A stretch of 45,967 nucleotides of DNA, from the NCBI GenBank assembly GCA_030605695.1, contig JAUWHX010000080.1:1-45967 (forward strand). The letters run 5' to 3'. This document shows, one piece after another, positions 1 through 7,488 of this stretch (positions are counted from its first letter, which is position 1; each line of letters opens with the position of its first letter). The notes beneath the pieces are model-generated. The model was not told the origin of the DNA, searched no databases, and saw only the letters and a program-made list of their open reading frames with translations. The DNA is from a bacterium. Lineage in GTDB: Bacteria > Hydrothermota > UBA3073 > JACQXS01. Both the position numbers and the translations under genes were made by a program.

Positions 1-578
1 TTAGAAGAATACTGTGGAAAGGGTGCAGGACTCTTTTCCACGGGATTCTTTGAAGACTTTTGTCCCGATAAATCGGGATTGATTTTCAAGTCCACAGGTC
101 GCAGACTCTGTGCGAGATTCTTCGGAGATTCTTGTTTCTCGCTTCTCATTACTATATCAATTTTATCAACTTTAACTCCTGCCTTATTGAGCGTCTCTTG
201 AATAGCCGAAAGCTTGGAATTCAGTATTTTAGAGTTGGGGAGTTTAGAGTTTAAGAGTTTAAGAGTTGGAGAGTTTAAGGGTTCAAGAGTTGTAAGTTGT
301 TTGTTGTTAGTCGTGAATTGTGAGGAAGGCGGAATTCCAAGTAAGGATGAAAGAAGAATTTGCTCAAAGTTATCAAATAGAGAGTTGCGAGTTGCGAGTT
401 GCGAAGCGTGAGTTGCGAGTTGTGAGTTATTCACAGAATCCTGTGGAACAGATTTCTGTTGCAGAGTTTTTCTCATGGGATTCTTTGAAAGAGAGTGGAG
501 AGTAATTTTTGAGGTTGCAACTCCGGTAAAGGGTAGAGATTTTCCGTAGAATCCCTTGGATAAGTTCACATTACTCAT
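1..578 (-). CDS. FliK-like flagellar hook-length control protein, N-terminal part (runs off the window)
   Basis: Reading leftward from an ATG at 578-576, the frame stays open for 192 codons to base 1, so the gene continues outside the window. The start overlaps the stop of the motE-like gene (571), the same 8-base coupling used by fliH/fliI and fliJ/motE. Position after fliJ and a motE-like gene is where fliK sits in canonical flagellar operons; FliK is the secreted ruler that sets hook length and switches export specificity. The visible part is Ser/Asn/Leu/Pro/Gln-rich and low in complexity, as FliK N-termini often are, and much of it (about residues 50-115) is written by minisatellite-like repeats (NSKL, NSQLAT units). 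The conserved FliK C-terminal domain is outside the window, so the name rests on position and composition. Alternative: non-coding repeat DNA that happens to be open. Confidence 0.5.
   Translation of the reverse strand, partial: MSNVNLSKGFYGKSLPFTGVATSKITLHSLSKNPMRKTLQQKSVPQDSVNNSQLATHASQLATRNSLFDNFEQILLSSLLGIPPSSQFTTNNKQLTTLEPLNSPTLKLLNSKLPNSKILNSKLSAIQETLNKAGVKVDKIDIVMRSEKQESPKNLAQSLRPVDLKINPDLSGQKSSKNPVEKSPAPFPQYSS
225..432. repeat. Degenerate GAGTTTAGAGTT / GAGTTGCGAGTT repeat tract
   Basis: Imperfect tandem units of 7-12 bp (gagttt(a)agagtt, then gagttgcgagttgc) run through 225-300 and 380-432. The same family recurs at 1030-1080, 2885-2936 and 6020-6092. Here it lies inside the fliK-like frame without breaking it. 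Confidence 0.7.
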
Positions 579-1092
579 TTTTCACTCTCATAATCTTTTG
601 GGTAATTCTTGCGGCTCTATCCGGAGGTAAGACCTCAAGAATACGAGCCGAAGAGCGTTCTTTCATAGATAGTAATAATTTCACTACATTTTCATCGGGT
701 AGAGAGTCCATAACAGATGCTGACTTAGAGGGTTCCATAGTTTCATAGATTTTAGATAATTTGGCAGAACTGTGTTTCAGGGTTAAGTCTATTTTTTGGC
801 TTGCTTTATCAAGTGCCTGCTCACGAGTAATTAGCTCTGTTTCTCTTTGAGAAAGAGAATCTCTTTTAAGTTTTATGATAGAATCTAACTCCAGCAATTC
901 AGTTTGCTTGTTTTCAATGAGAAGAGTCAAGGAATCAACTGTAGTGAGAGTATCAACCTCTGCTTCAGCAGATTCTGATTTTTTAGACTTATTGCATTTA
1001 AATCCGAGAGTTAGAATGCTGAGGAGAATTATTAAGTTAAGAGTTAAGAGTTGTGAGTTGTGAGTTAAGAGTTTAGGGTTATTTTTAGTCAT
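571..1092 (-). CDS. MotE-like flagellar protein (MgtE N-terminal-type domain)
   Basis: A 173-residue protein with a hydrophobic N-terminal segment (about residues 17-32), a Glu/Leu/Ser-rich coiled coil (about 45-115) and a C-terminal MgtE_N/FliG-like helical domain (about 118-170) with the pattern MDSLPDENVVKLLLSM and VLPPDRAARI. This matches MotE, a membrane-anchored chaperone that supports the stator-associated protein MotC in other bacteria; that role is family knowledge. A Cys at about 34 follows the hydrophobic stretch, so a lipoprotein is possible. Its ATG overlaps the fliJ stop by 8 bases. Residues 2-20 (NNPKLLTHNSQLLT...) are encoded by the local GAGTT-type repeat (1030-1080), so this end of the protein appears to be repeat-derived. 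Confidence 0.7.
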   Translation of the reverse strand: MTKNNPKLLTHNSQLLTLNLIILLSILTLGFKCNKSKKSESAEAEVDTLTTVDSLTLLIENKQTELLELDSIIKLKRDSLSQRETELITREQALDKASQKIDLTLKHSSAKLSKIYETMEPSKSASVMDSLPDENVVKLLLSMKERSSARILEVLPPDRAARITQKIMRVKNE

Positions 1093-1525
1093 TTTTATTT
1101 AAGAATCTATGTTTAGCAGATTCATCGTAAGAAGCCTGTTCCCATCGAGCTCTTGCCCGATTGTGTAAGTTTAGTCGTTTTTCCTTCAATTTCTCCATTA
1201 CTTTGCGAGGCTTAGTTGCTTCAATAAGTTCTTCTCTTTTCTTGTCTACAGTAGTTGTTTTCTTGTGTACATCATTTTTGGCAAGAGAGAGTTCGTTTCT
1301 GATTCTGAAAAGATAATTATCATACAAAACACGTAAATATAGAAAGTCAAAAACAGAGGAACTCATCTCTTCAATTTCTTCCTTCTGAAGATTTTTAAGG
1401 TCAGAAACTTTTAATTCAGCATCGAATAAAGCATATTTAGCTTTACCCAATTCTCTTTTCCTCTTTTCTTCAATTTTCATCCTATAATCAAGGACCTTAT
1501 TTAGTCTGAACTCAAATTGTTTCAT
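1085..1525 (-). CDS. fliJ: Flagellar export protein FliJ
   Basis: A 146-residue, highly charged, all-helical protein beginning MKQFEFRLNKVLDYR, the typical FliJ opening (F-R-L-x-x-V-L-x-x-R), followed by a long antiparallel coiled coil rich in Lys and Glu. FliJ inserts into the centre of the FliI hexamer and couples export to the proton-motive force. It lies two bases downstream of fliI and overlaps the motE-like gene by 8 bases, so it is translated within the operon. Length is normal for the family (about 145-150). No anomalies seen. Confidence 0.85.
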   Translation of the reverse strand: MKQFEFRLNKVLDYRMKIEEKRKRELGKAKYALFDAELKVSDLKNLQKEEIEEMSSSVFDFLYLRVLYDNYLFRIRNELSLAKNDVHKKTTTVDKKREELIEATKPRKVMEKLKEKRLNLHNRARARWEQASYDESAKHRFLNKND

Positions 1526-1526
1526 A

Positions 1527-2939
1527 TTATTGGTTATCCGTTGTTAGTTTTTTTTGTTCATTAGTCGCAGGGATTGGTTGAGTGGTTTTTTTGTCAGCAA
1601 AGGACAGGATAGTAGAAATAGTATCGTTCCAAAGAGCTTTATCATCAATGTTCTGAGTGAGGAAATCATTGATAGAGTCAATATGGTTAATAGCATAATC
1701 GATTTTATTGTTAGAGCCTTTAACATAAGCACCGATGTTGATAAGGTCTTCTGAATCTTGATAAGTAGCAAGGATATTAATAATTTCTTTGGCACCTTTT
1801 AAATGCTCTGGAGAGACAACATCGAGCATAAGCCGAGAGCTCGAGGACAGAACATCAATAGCCGGGTAATGGTTTTTATCAGCGAGTTTACGAGAAAGGA
1901 CGATATGTCCGTCAAGGATAGCCCTGACAGAATCAGCAATGGGCTCATCCATATCACCTTGCTCAACGAGGACAGTATAGAATCCAGTAATGGAGCCAGC
2001 TTCAGAAGTGCCAGTTCGTTCAAGTAGTCGTGGCAGGAATGCAAACACAGAAGGAGTATATCCCTTAGTAGTAGGAGGCTCACCGATGGTAAGACCGAGT
2101 TCACGTTGAGCAACAGCAATACGAGTAATAGAATCCATAAGTAGCATTACATGTAATCCTTTATCACGGAAGTATTCAGCAATAGTAGTGGCGAAGAGAG
2201 AAGCTTTAACCCTAACAAGAGCAGGTTGGTCAGAAGTAGCAATAACAATAACAGATTTACCAATTCCTTCTTTTAAATCTTTTTCCAGAAAGTCACGAAC
2301 TTCTCTACCTCTTTCACCGATAAGACCTATAACATTAACATCAGCAGAACAATATCTTGCAATCATACCCAGCAAAATACTTTTGCCTATTCCAGAGCCG
2401 GAGAATATTCCTATTCGTTGACCCTCTCCACAGCTAAGGCAACCATCTATAGCTCTAATGCCTGTAACAATAGGTTTTTTGATACGTGTACGCCTCAAAG
2501 GATGAGGAGGAGAAGAAAAAACGGGTCTGTATTCCATGGTGAGAAGAGATCCTTTATCATCAATAGGATTACCTAGACCGTCAAGAACTCTGCCTAACAG
2601 TTCATCGCCGACCGGCACAGATAAGGGTCTATTATTTGAAACAACTCTGGCACCGGGAAGGATACCATGCATAAAGCCGAGAGGCATAAGTAAAGTGTAA
2701 TCGTCCTTAAAGCCCACAACCTCAGCTTTGATAGAAGATTGATTGTCAGAATTTATGACATCGCAGACTTCGCCGACAGCGGCTTTGGGTCCCAAGGATT
2801 TAATGACAAGCCCGGCAACTTCAGTAACTTTGCCATTATAAGACAAAGTATCCATCTGGTCAATAGCATCTATATAGCTATCAGCCCATCCTAAGAGTTT
2901 AGAGTTAGGAGTTGAGAGTTTAGAGTTATTTTCAGTCAT
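1527..2939 (-). CDS. fliI: Flagellum-specific export ATPase FliI
   Basis: A 470-residue ATPase of the F1-beta / type III secretion family that energises flagellar protein export with FliH and FliJ. It carries a P-loop GSGIGKS (about residue 180), the LLMDSITRIAVAQRE segment (Walker B region) and the family-typical GYTPSVFAFLPRLLERTG. The ATG (2939) lies inside the end of fliH (overlap 8 bases). Residues 4-16 (NNSKLSTPNSKLL) are written by the same DNA repeat found before motE and fliF, and the last residues (LTTDNQ) resemble another dispersed unit, so both tips look repeat-derived while the catalytic core is intact. Confidence 0.95.
   Translation of the reverse strand: MTENNSKLSTPNSKLLGWADSYIDAIDQMDTLSYNGKVTEVAGLVIKSLGPKAAVGEVCDVINSDNQSSIKAEVVGFKDDYTLLMPLGFMHGILPGARVVSNNRPLSVPVGDELLGRVLDGLGNPIDDKGSLLTMEYRPVFSSPPHPLRRTRIKKPIVTGIRAIDGCLSCGEGQRIGIFSGSGIGKSILLGMIARYCSADVNVIGLIGERGREVRDFLEKDLKEGIGKSVIVIATSDQPALVRVKASLFATTIAEYFRDKGLHVMLLMDSITRIAVAQRELGLTIGEPPTTKGYTPSVFAFLPRLLERTGTSEAGSITGFYTVLVEQGDMDEPIADSVRAILDGHIVLSRKLADKNHYPAIDVLSSSSRLMLDVVSPEHLKGAKEIINILATYQDSEDLINIGAYVKGSNNKIDYAINHIDSINDFLTQNIDDKALWNDTISTILSFADKKTTQPIPATNEQKKLTTDNQ
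2885..2936. repeat. GAGTT-family repeat at the fliH/fliI junction
   Basis: Units gagtttagagttaggagttgag and gagtttagagtt; read in frame as the extra N-terminal residues of FliI. Same orientation as the other copies in the operon. Confidence 0.65.
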
Positions 2940-3516
2940 TAGATTCTGCAGTTAGACCTAATATTTCATCAATTTTTCTCAACTTAGATTGGATGGAGGC
3001 ATCAATCTCATGAGAAGATGTATTAATTAAACAGCCGCCTTTTTCAATTTTTTTATCAGCGAGAATCTCGAAATTAGATGGCTGGGTTAAAAGAGTATTC
3101 CACTCCGTAGAGTTACCTTTCACTAAATCAATGTCCCCAGGACTTACTTTAAGCATAATAACTTTATCATTGATGCCGCTCAAAGCTTCTTTCACAACTT
3201 TAATAATAATCTCGGAATCAGTATTTATTTCTTTGTATATTATCTTTTTAGCAATCATAGATGCGAGTTTGAGGATTACCATCTGTGCGGAGCTCAAAAT
3301 GCTCTGTTTCTCCTCAAGTATGTCCTGAATAACAGAAATCAATCTCTCTCTGATTTTGGAGGATTCTTCCTTGCCAATGCGAAGTCCATCATCAAATCCT
3401 CGTTGGTAAATCTCTGCACTTTTATCTTTTTCCTGTGCATGGGATTCATCTAAGTCGGCAACGATGCCGTGTTGAACTCCCTCAATCGGCAAACTGGTTT
3501 TAACAACTAATTCCAT
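2932..3516 (-). CDS. fliH: Flagellar assembly protein FliH
   Basis: A 194-residue protein between fliG and fliI, the normal fliH position. Residues 25-75 are a charged helical region and the C-terminal half (about 95-190) has the FliH/V-type ATPase subunit E pattern, e.g. VILKLASMIAKKIIYKEI and VVKEALSGI followed by an alternating beta/alpha region with IEKGGCLINT. FliH binds FliI as a dimer and tethers or inhibits the ATPase at the basal body; that is family knowledge. Sequence conservation of FliH is low, so the call leans on position and the C-terminal pattern. The gene overlaps fliI by 8 bases; 66 bases with one degenerate repeat copy separate it from fliG. Confidence 0.85.
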   Translation of the reverse strand: MELVVKTSLPIEGVQHGIVADLDESHAQEKDKSAEIYQRGFDDGLRIGKEESSKIRERLISVIQDILEEKQSILSSAQMVILKLASMIAKKIIYKEINTDSEIIIKVVKEALSGINDKVIMLKVSPGDIDLVKGNSTEWNTLLTQPSNFEILADKKIEKGGCLINTSSHEIDASIQSKLRKIDEILGLTAESND

Positions 3517-3582
3517 AATAATTTAGTTGACAGCTAACGGTTGATAGTTGACAGAAGTCATTAGTCATTCTGTAATTTAAAT

Positions 3583-4563
3583 TTATACATACTCGGCGGT
3601 TGATTTCACTATAGAGATATCGCCTTTTTCTTCTAAGCTTCTAACCAACTCAACGATTTGACGTTGAGCTTCCTCAACATCAGCTAATCTTATAGGTCCT
3701 GTAGTCTCAATTTCTTCCATAAACTCTTCTTTGGCTCGGTCAGACATATTAGAGAGGATTTTATTTTTAATTTTTTCAGGAGAGGCTTTAAAAGCTTTGA
3801 CGAGAGTAGCTCTATCTATTTCACGAACGATTCTCTGAACATATCTATCTTCTAAATTGCCAATGTCATCGAAAGTGAAAATAAGTTCTTTCATTCTTGC
3901 AGCAGCATCTGGGTCCATTTTATTAATGGATTCAAGTATATCTTTTGCATCTTCTCCGCCGATATAAGAGATAATGGTAGAAGCAATACCGACGCCGCTT
4001 GACTTACGTATTTCATCCCTTGAAGTAGCCAGCTTCAGTTTTGGTTTTAGTGTCTTAGCAATACTGTCCAATATTTCCTTTGGCAATTCATCTATTTTGG
4101 TCATTTTCTCAATGATTTCGTTTCTTATATCCGGGGAGAATTCTCTGATTATCTTAGAAGCTTTCATGGGTGGAAGAGCGCGGAGGATAAGTGCCACCGT
4201 TTGTGGTTGGTCATCTTTTACTATATCCAGTATCGCGGATGGCTCTGCTTCTTTGAGGATTTGAATTGCTTCTTTATCTTCTATTACACTTTTCCCCATT
4301 GCAGAATCTGCTAATTCAGGATTTACTTTAGACAGTAAGCCAACTGCTCTATCTTTAGAGCCGATTACAGAGCCTGTGGAAGTCAAGAACTTATGGAATT
4401 CCTTGATGACGGATAATGTTTCGTTCGGTGAGATATAATCAATTTTGCTGATTTCTCGGGTAATATTAGTAACTTCCTCGGGGTCAAGGTGTTTAAGGAC
4501 TTCAGCGGCGACATCGTCACCGAGAGACATCAAGATTACTGCGGCTTTTTGAGTACCAGTCAT
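3583..4563 (-). CDS. fliG: Flagellar motor switch protein FliG
   Basis: A 326-residue rotor protein with N-terminal domain (FliF binding), middle ARM domain and C-terminal torque domain (about 200-326). The start MTGTQKAAVILMSLG is diagnostic. The C-terminal segment with GPIRLADVEEAQRQIVELV holds the charged helix that meets the stator. One oddity: the middle-domain EHPQ motif that binds FliM reads DQPQ (residues 118-121, in KDDQPQTVALIL), so the first two positions are changed. It lies 12 bases downstream of fliF. Length is close to the usual 330-340. Confidence 0.95.
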   Translation of the reverse strand: MTGTQKAAVILMSLGDDVAAEVLKHLDPEEVTNITREISKIDYISPNETLSVIKEFHKFLTSTGSVIGSKDRAVGLLSKVNPELADSAMGKSVIEDKEAIQILKEAEPSAILDIVKDDQPQTVALILRALPPMKASKIIREFSPDIRNEIIEKMTKIDELPKEILDSIAKTLKPKLKLATSRDEIRKSSGVGIASTIISYIGGEDAKDILESINKMDPDAAARMKELIFTFDDIGNLEDRYVQRIVREIDRATLVKAFKASPEKIKNKILSNMSDRAKEEFMEEIETTGPIRLADVEEAQRQIVELVRSLEEKGDISIVKSTAEYV

Positions 4564-4575
4564 ATCAAGAGCTAA

Positions 4576-6018
4576 TTAATCACCGGTGGAGCTAATAATT
4601 CTTCTGATAACACTCGCAGCTTCGTCCGGTTTTTCAACAGCAGCCTTAGAGACTTCACTTTTTAATTGTTCAGCTTCCTTGCTACCCTCAGAAGCTGGAG
4701 TAGGCATTTTAGCAGCAATAAGATTAGGTAGTTCCCGCAACAACACACGAATAATCATAAAAACAACACCTATTATAAGGAAAATAATTACCAAGCGAAT
4801 AATAGTATTAATTGGGATAGTTGGGAATTTGCGTTTAGGTTCAAATTTAATTGGAGGCGCGCCGAAAGGAACATTAGAGACTTTAATTTTGTCGCCTCTG
4901 ATTTCGTCATAACCGACGGCATTTTTGACAATGTCAGTAAATTTAGAGATTTCGGTAGAAGAGAGAGAAGAGTATTCGTAGGAGAGGCCGTCGTCAGCAA
5001 GGAGGTATCTGCCGTTAACAAGAGCGGAAACAGAGAGTTTTTTGATGTTGCCGATTTTGTTGACGACATGCTCAATGGTTTTTGAGATTTCATAATTGGT
5101 AATAGAAGCATTGGAAGATTGGGAGGAATTGGATTCTTTGGACCTAATGACTTGGCCATCTGGGTCGTAAGATTCGATGGTTTTAACAACGTTGGTGAAG
5201 TCAAGTTCAACATCAGTTTTAACGATAGCATGGCCTGGGCCGAGTGCTTTTTCGAGAATGGACTGAGCTTTATAGCTGAGGTATTTTTCAGTCTCACACT
5301 TTAACTCAAGTTGGCGGTTAGAGAAATTAACAACAGATTGGAAATCATCAGAGTCTTTGACGGCATCAGAACCATGCAGGACATTACCGGAATAATCAAG
5401 TATAGTAACATTGCGAGAGAGTAATCCTTCGACCGAAGATGCGATCAGGTAAGCAATGCCCTTAACCTGATTTTCAGAGATGACATCATTAAGGTTCAAA
5501 ACGACGGAAGCAGTGGGGTTTTTCTGGTCTTCAGCAAATAGACGTTGTTCGGGGGTAACGATATGGACGCGGGCATCACGGACTTCATCTAAGGAGCGGA
5601 TGGTGCGGACGAGTTCACCCTCGATAGCACGTTTATAATTAACTTTTTCAGCGAAGGCAGTAACGCCGATACCACCTTTATCAAAGATTTCATAACCAAC
5701 GATACCGCCTTTAGGGATTCCTTTTCCTGCTAAAGTGAGTCGAGCCTCATAAACCTCATCGACGGAGACTAATATTCTGGTACCTCCAGCAGCAAGTTTA
5801 TACGGGATTTTAAGGTCTTTAAGATTTTTCACGGCTTCAGCAGCATCCTTTTCTGAGAGCTCCGAATATAAGATAACAAAGTTCTCCTTATTGCCGCCCG
5901 ACTTCAGCATACTTGAAGAAATAGCAATAATTAGTAATAAGCCGATTCCACCAACGATAAGTAGCTTTTGAATTTTGGTCAAACTTTTCCAGAGTTTATC
6001 TATTTTAGACTTATCCAT
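4576..6018 (-). CDS. fliF: Flagellar MS-ring protein FliF
   Basis: A 480-residue inner-membrane ring protein. A first membrane segment lies at about residues 18-38, then ring-building motifs in the periplasmic part: YSELSEKDAAEAVKNLKD, then GIVGYEIFDKGG, and RAIEGELVRTIRSLDEV with VRDARVHIV. A second membrane segment lies at about 405-428, followed by a short acidic cytoplasmic tail that binds FliG. It is somewhat shorter than enterobacterial FliF (about 550), mostly in the region before the second membrane helix. A 76-bp repeat-filled gap separates it from fliE. This is the scaffold on which FliG, FliE and the export gate assemble. Confidence 0.95.
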   Translation of the reverse strand: MDKSKIDKLWKSLTKIQKLLIVGGIGLLLIIAISSSMLKSGGNKENFVILYSELSEKDAAEAVKNLKDLKIPYKLAAGGTRILVSVDEVYEARLTLAGKGIPKGGIVGYEIFDKGGIGVTAFAEKVNYKRAIEGELVRTIRSLDEVRDARVHIVTPEQRLFAEDQKNPTASVVLNLNDVISENQVKGIAYLIASSVEGLLSRNVTILDYSGNVLHGSDAVKDSDDFQSVVNFSNRQLELKCETEKYLSYKAQSILEKALGPGHAIVKTDVELDFTNVVKTIESYDPDGQVIRSKESNSSQSSNASITNYEISKTIEHVVNKIGNIKKLSVSALVNGRYLLADDGLSYEYSSLSSTEISKFTDIVKNAVGYDEIRGDKIKVSNVPFGAPPIKFEPKRKFPTIPINTIIRLVIIFLIIGVVFMIIRVLLRELPNLIAAKMPTPASEGSKEAEQLKSEVSKAAVEKPDEAASVIRRIISSTGD

Positions 6019-6094
6019 ATTATTAGTTGAGAGCTGGGGAGTTTAAGAGTTCAAGAGTTGAAAGTTGAGAGTTAAGAGTTGAAAGTTGATTCAT
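6019..6094. repeat. GAGTT-family repeat between fliE and fliF
   Basis: At least six imperfect copies of gagtttaagagtt / gagttgaaagtt fill almost the entire gap between fliE and fliF. Unlike the copies at fliI and motE, this one is not obviously translated. Confidence 0.75.
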
Positions 6095-6379
6095 TTAGAC
6101 AGTCATCCGCATAACTTCACGATAAGCATCAAGGAGCCGATTTCGGAGTTCAAGCATAAGTTGGAAACTAATATTTGCCTCTTGAGCAGCTACCATCACA
6201 TCGTGAAGAAGAACATCCTTGCCGGATACGAATTTATTGATAGCCGAATCTGCTTCCTTTTGTAATCCGTTAACTTCTTTTAAAAACCCCTGAACCATAG
6301 ACTTAAAATCTTCGGTTCCTTTGGGTTTAATCTGGTCAATACCTATTTTATTATGTTGAATACCTTGAATTTCATCCAT
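6095..6379 (-). CDS. fliE: Flagellar hook-basal body protein FliE
   Basis: A 94-residue protein that joins the MS ring to the proximal rod. The C-terminal half has the family signature: AINKFVSGKDVLLHDVMVA, then ISFQLMLELRNRLLDAYREV and a final MRM. It sits two bases after flgC and before fliF, the common flgBC-fliE-fliF order. A clear ribosome binding site (GGGAGGTAATT on the coding strand) precedes the ATG. Length is normal. Confidence 0.93.
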   Translation of the reverse strand: MDEIQGIQHNKIGIDQIKPKGTEDFKSMVQGFLKEVNGLQKEADSAINKFVSGKDVLLHDVMVAAQEANISFQLMLELRNRLLDAYREVMRMTV

Positions 6380-6381
6380 AA

Positions 6382-6870
6382 TTACCTCCCGATTTCAAGA
6401 GACCTAGAAGCAATAGATTTGGCGGCCTCAATAACAGAAATATTGGCTTCATAAGCTCTTCTGGCAATAGCCATATCCACAAGCTCCTGCACCAAATCAA
6501 CATTAGGCAATTTCACATAGCCATTTAAATCAGCATCCGGATGAGAAGGGTCATATATACGCTTAAATGGTGCGATAAAATCTTTCACTATTTCAGATTC
6601 CACGCCGCCTGGATTATGGGAGGAAGCAACAGCTCTCCCATTACAAATATGAGCAGAATGAGTGCACCAAAGTCCTTTTCCCTTGATGTGGCTGGATTGT
6701 TCGGCTTTGCTTAATAAGGCAGTAAAAACGACATCTTGTCTTCTGTAAGGGACTCCTTCTGAGGTTCGTGTAGTCTTCACATTGGCAACATTTTCTGCAA
6801 TTACATTTAACTTAGCCCGTTGAGCATATAGTCCACTTGCACTTACATCAATAGCAGGAAACCAACCCAT
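6382..6870 (-). CDS. flgC: Flagellar basal-body rod protein FlgC
   Basis: A 162-residue rod protein with the N-terminal signature near residues 8-33 (ASGLYAQRAKLNVIAENVAN) and the C-terminal rod domain NVDLVQELVDMAIARRAYEA. The middle includes the FlgC-typical YDPSHPDADLNGYVKLPNV. About 20 residues longer than many FlgC, from an insertion near residues 58-82. A ribosome binding site GGAGGTAATT precedes the start; flgB ends two bases upstream. Confidence 0.95.
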   Translation of the reverse strand: MGWFPAIDVSASGLYAQRAKLNVIAENVANVKTTRTSEGVPYRRQDVVFTALLSKAEQSSHIKGKGLWCTHSAHICNGRAVASSHNPGGVESEIVKDFIAPFKRIYDPSHPDADLNGYVKLPNVDLVQELVDMAIARRAYEANISVIEAAKSIASRSLEIGR

Positions 6871-6872
6871 AA

Positions 6873-7244
6873 TTACCTCCTCTGAATAGCACTAAGAAGC
6901 ATTTTATACTTAAGCGATAATAGCTGTGTATATGTATTCCAACTAATAGAATTTTTGGCGAGCGTAACCATCTCGCGGTCAATATCTACAGTCCCTGAGC
7001 TTGAAATAAAAGGTTTCACCCTCTCAATTTGTGACCTTCCAGTCGGTAGATGAGCGGAATGAGTAAGAGTCCCCTTAAGTTTGGATTCAAGATTTAAAAG
7101 CTCCTCAAATACTACTTCTCCTGCAAGGTATTCAGGAGTGCTTAAATTAGCAATATTCTGAGCAATTACATTATGTCTTAGGGCGCCAACCTCTAATCCT
7201 TTTTTTAGAGCCAGAAACCCGATATCTCCAAAAATATCTTTCAT
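6873..7244 (-). CDS. flgB: Flagellar basal-body rod protein FlgB
   Basis: A 123-residue rod protein with the N-terminal segment LEVGALRHNVIAQNIANLSTP and the C-terminal VDIDREMVTLAKNSISWNTY, which is the FlgB version of the conserved rod motif (exact stretch spans residues about 84-103). First gene of the operon flgB to fliK. A sigma-54-type promoter lies about 140 bases upstream (7381-7398) and a small imperfect palindrome lies in the leader. Confidence 0.93.
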   Translation of the reverse strand: MKDIFGDIGFLALKKGLEVGALRHNVIAQNIANLSTPEYLAGEVVFEELLNLESKLKGTLTHSAHLPTGRSQIERVKPFISSSGTVDIDREMVTLAKNSISWNTYTQLLSLKYKMLLSAIQRR

Positions 7245-7261
7245 AAGAATCGTGAATTCAT

Positions 7262-7324
7262 AGCATTCCGCATCCGTCCGTTGTAGACTCTGTGAGCTGA
7301 TGGTTCGCAGAATCCGACGGAACG
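7262..7324. repeat. Imperfect palindrome in the flgB leader, TTCnCAGAATCC family
   Basis: Contains ttcgcagaatccgacggaac, which resembles ttcacagaatcctgtggaac at 430-449, ttccgtagaatcccttgga at 541-559, and the tccgcagg(g/a)tccg units at 14057 and 16457. The outer ends (ccgtccg and cggaacgg) can pair into a hairpin. Confidence 0.45.
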
Positions 7325-7380
7325 GAGAAAACCATAATTTGTAAGTTGATTCATTTGTGGTTTTATTATGTATGTAAATA

Positions 7381-7398
7381 TAGCAAATTTTGTGTCAA
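7381..7398 (-). promoter_or_regulatory. Sigma-54-type promoter for the flgB operon
   Basis: On the minus strand TTGACAC-AAAAT-TTGCTA, with -24 and -12 elements at the required spacing (consensus TGGCAC-N5-TTGCW). The only departure is A for the second G of the -24 GG, and the same variant occurs at 8741 and 10965. Expected start is near 7371, giving a leader of about 125 bases. Confidence 0.7.
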
Positions 7399-7488
7399 AA
7401 AATTCGTTTCATTCTGAAAGAACAAACCTATAAGCATTTTAGAAAAATATAAGGACATTTTTTTCTTAAGCAAGATAGACATTTTTTC

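Noticed and set aside
4788-5297. 169-residue minus-strand ORF inside fliF
   Set aside because: Out-of-frame shadow of fliF, Leu/Ser/Pro-rich with no family pattern.
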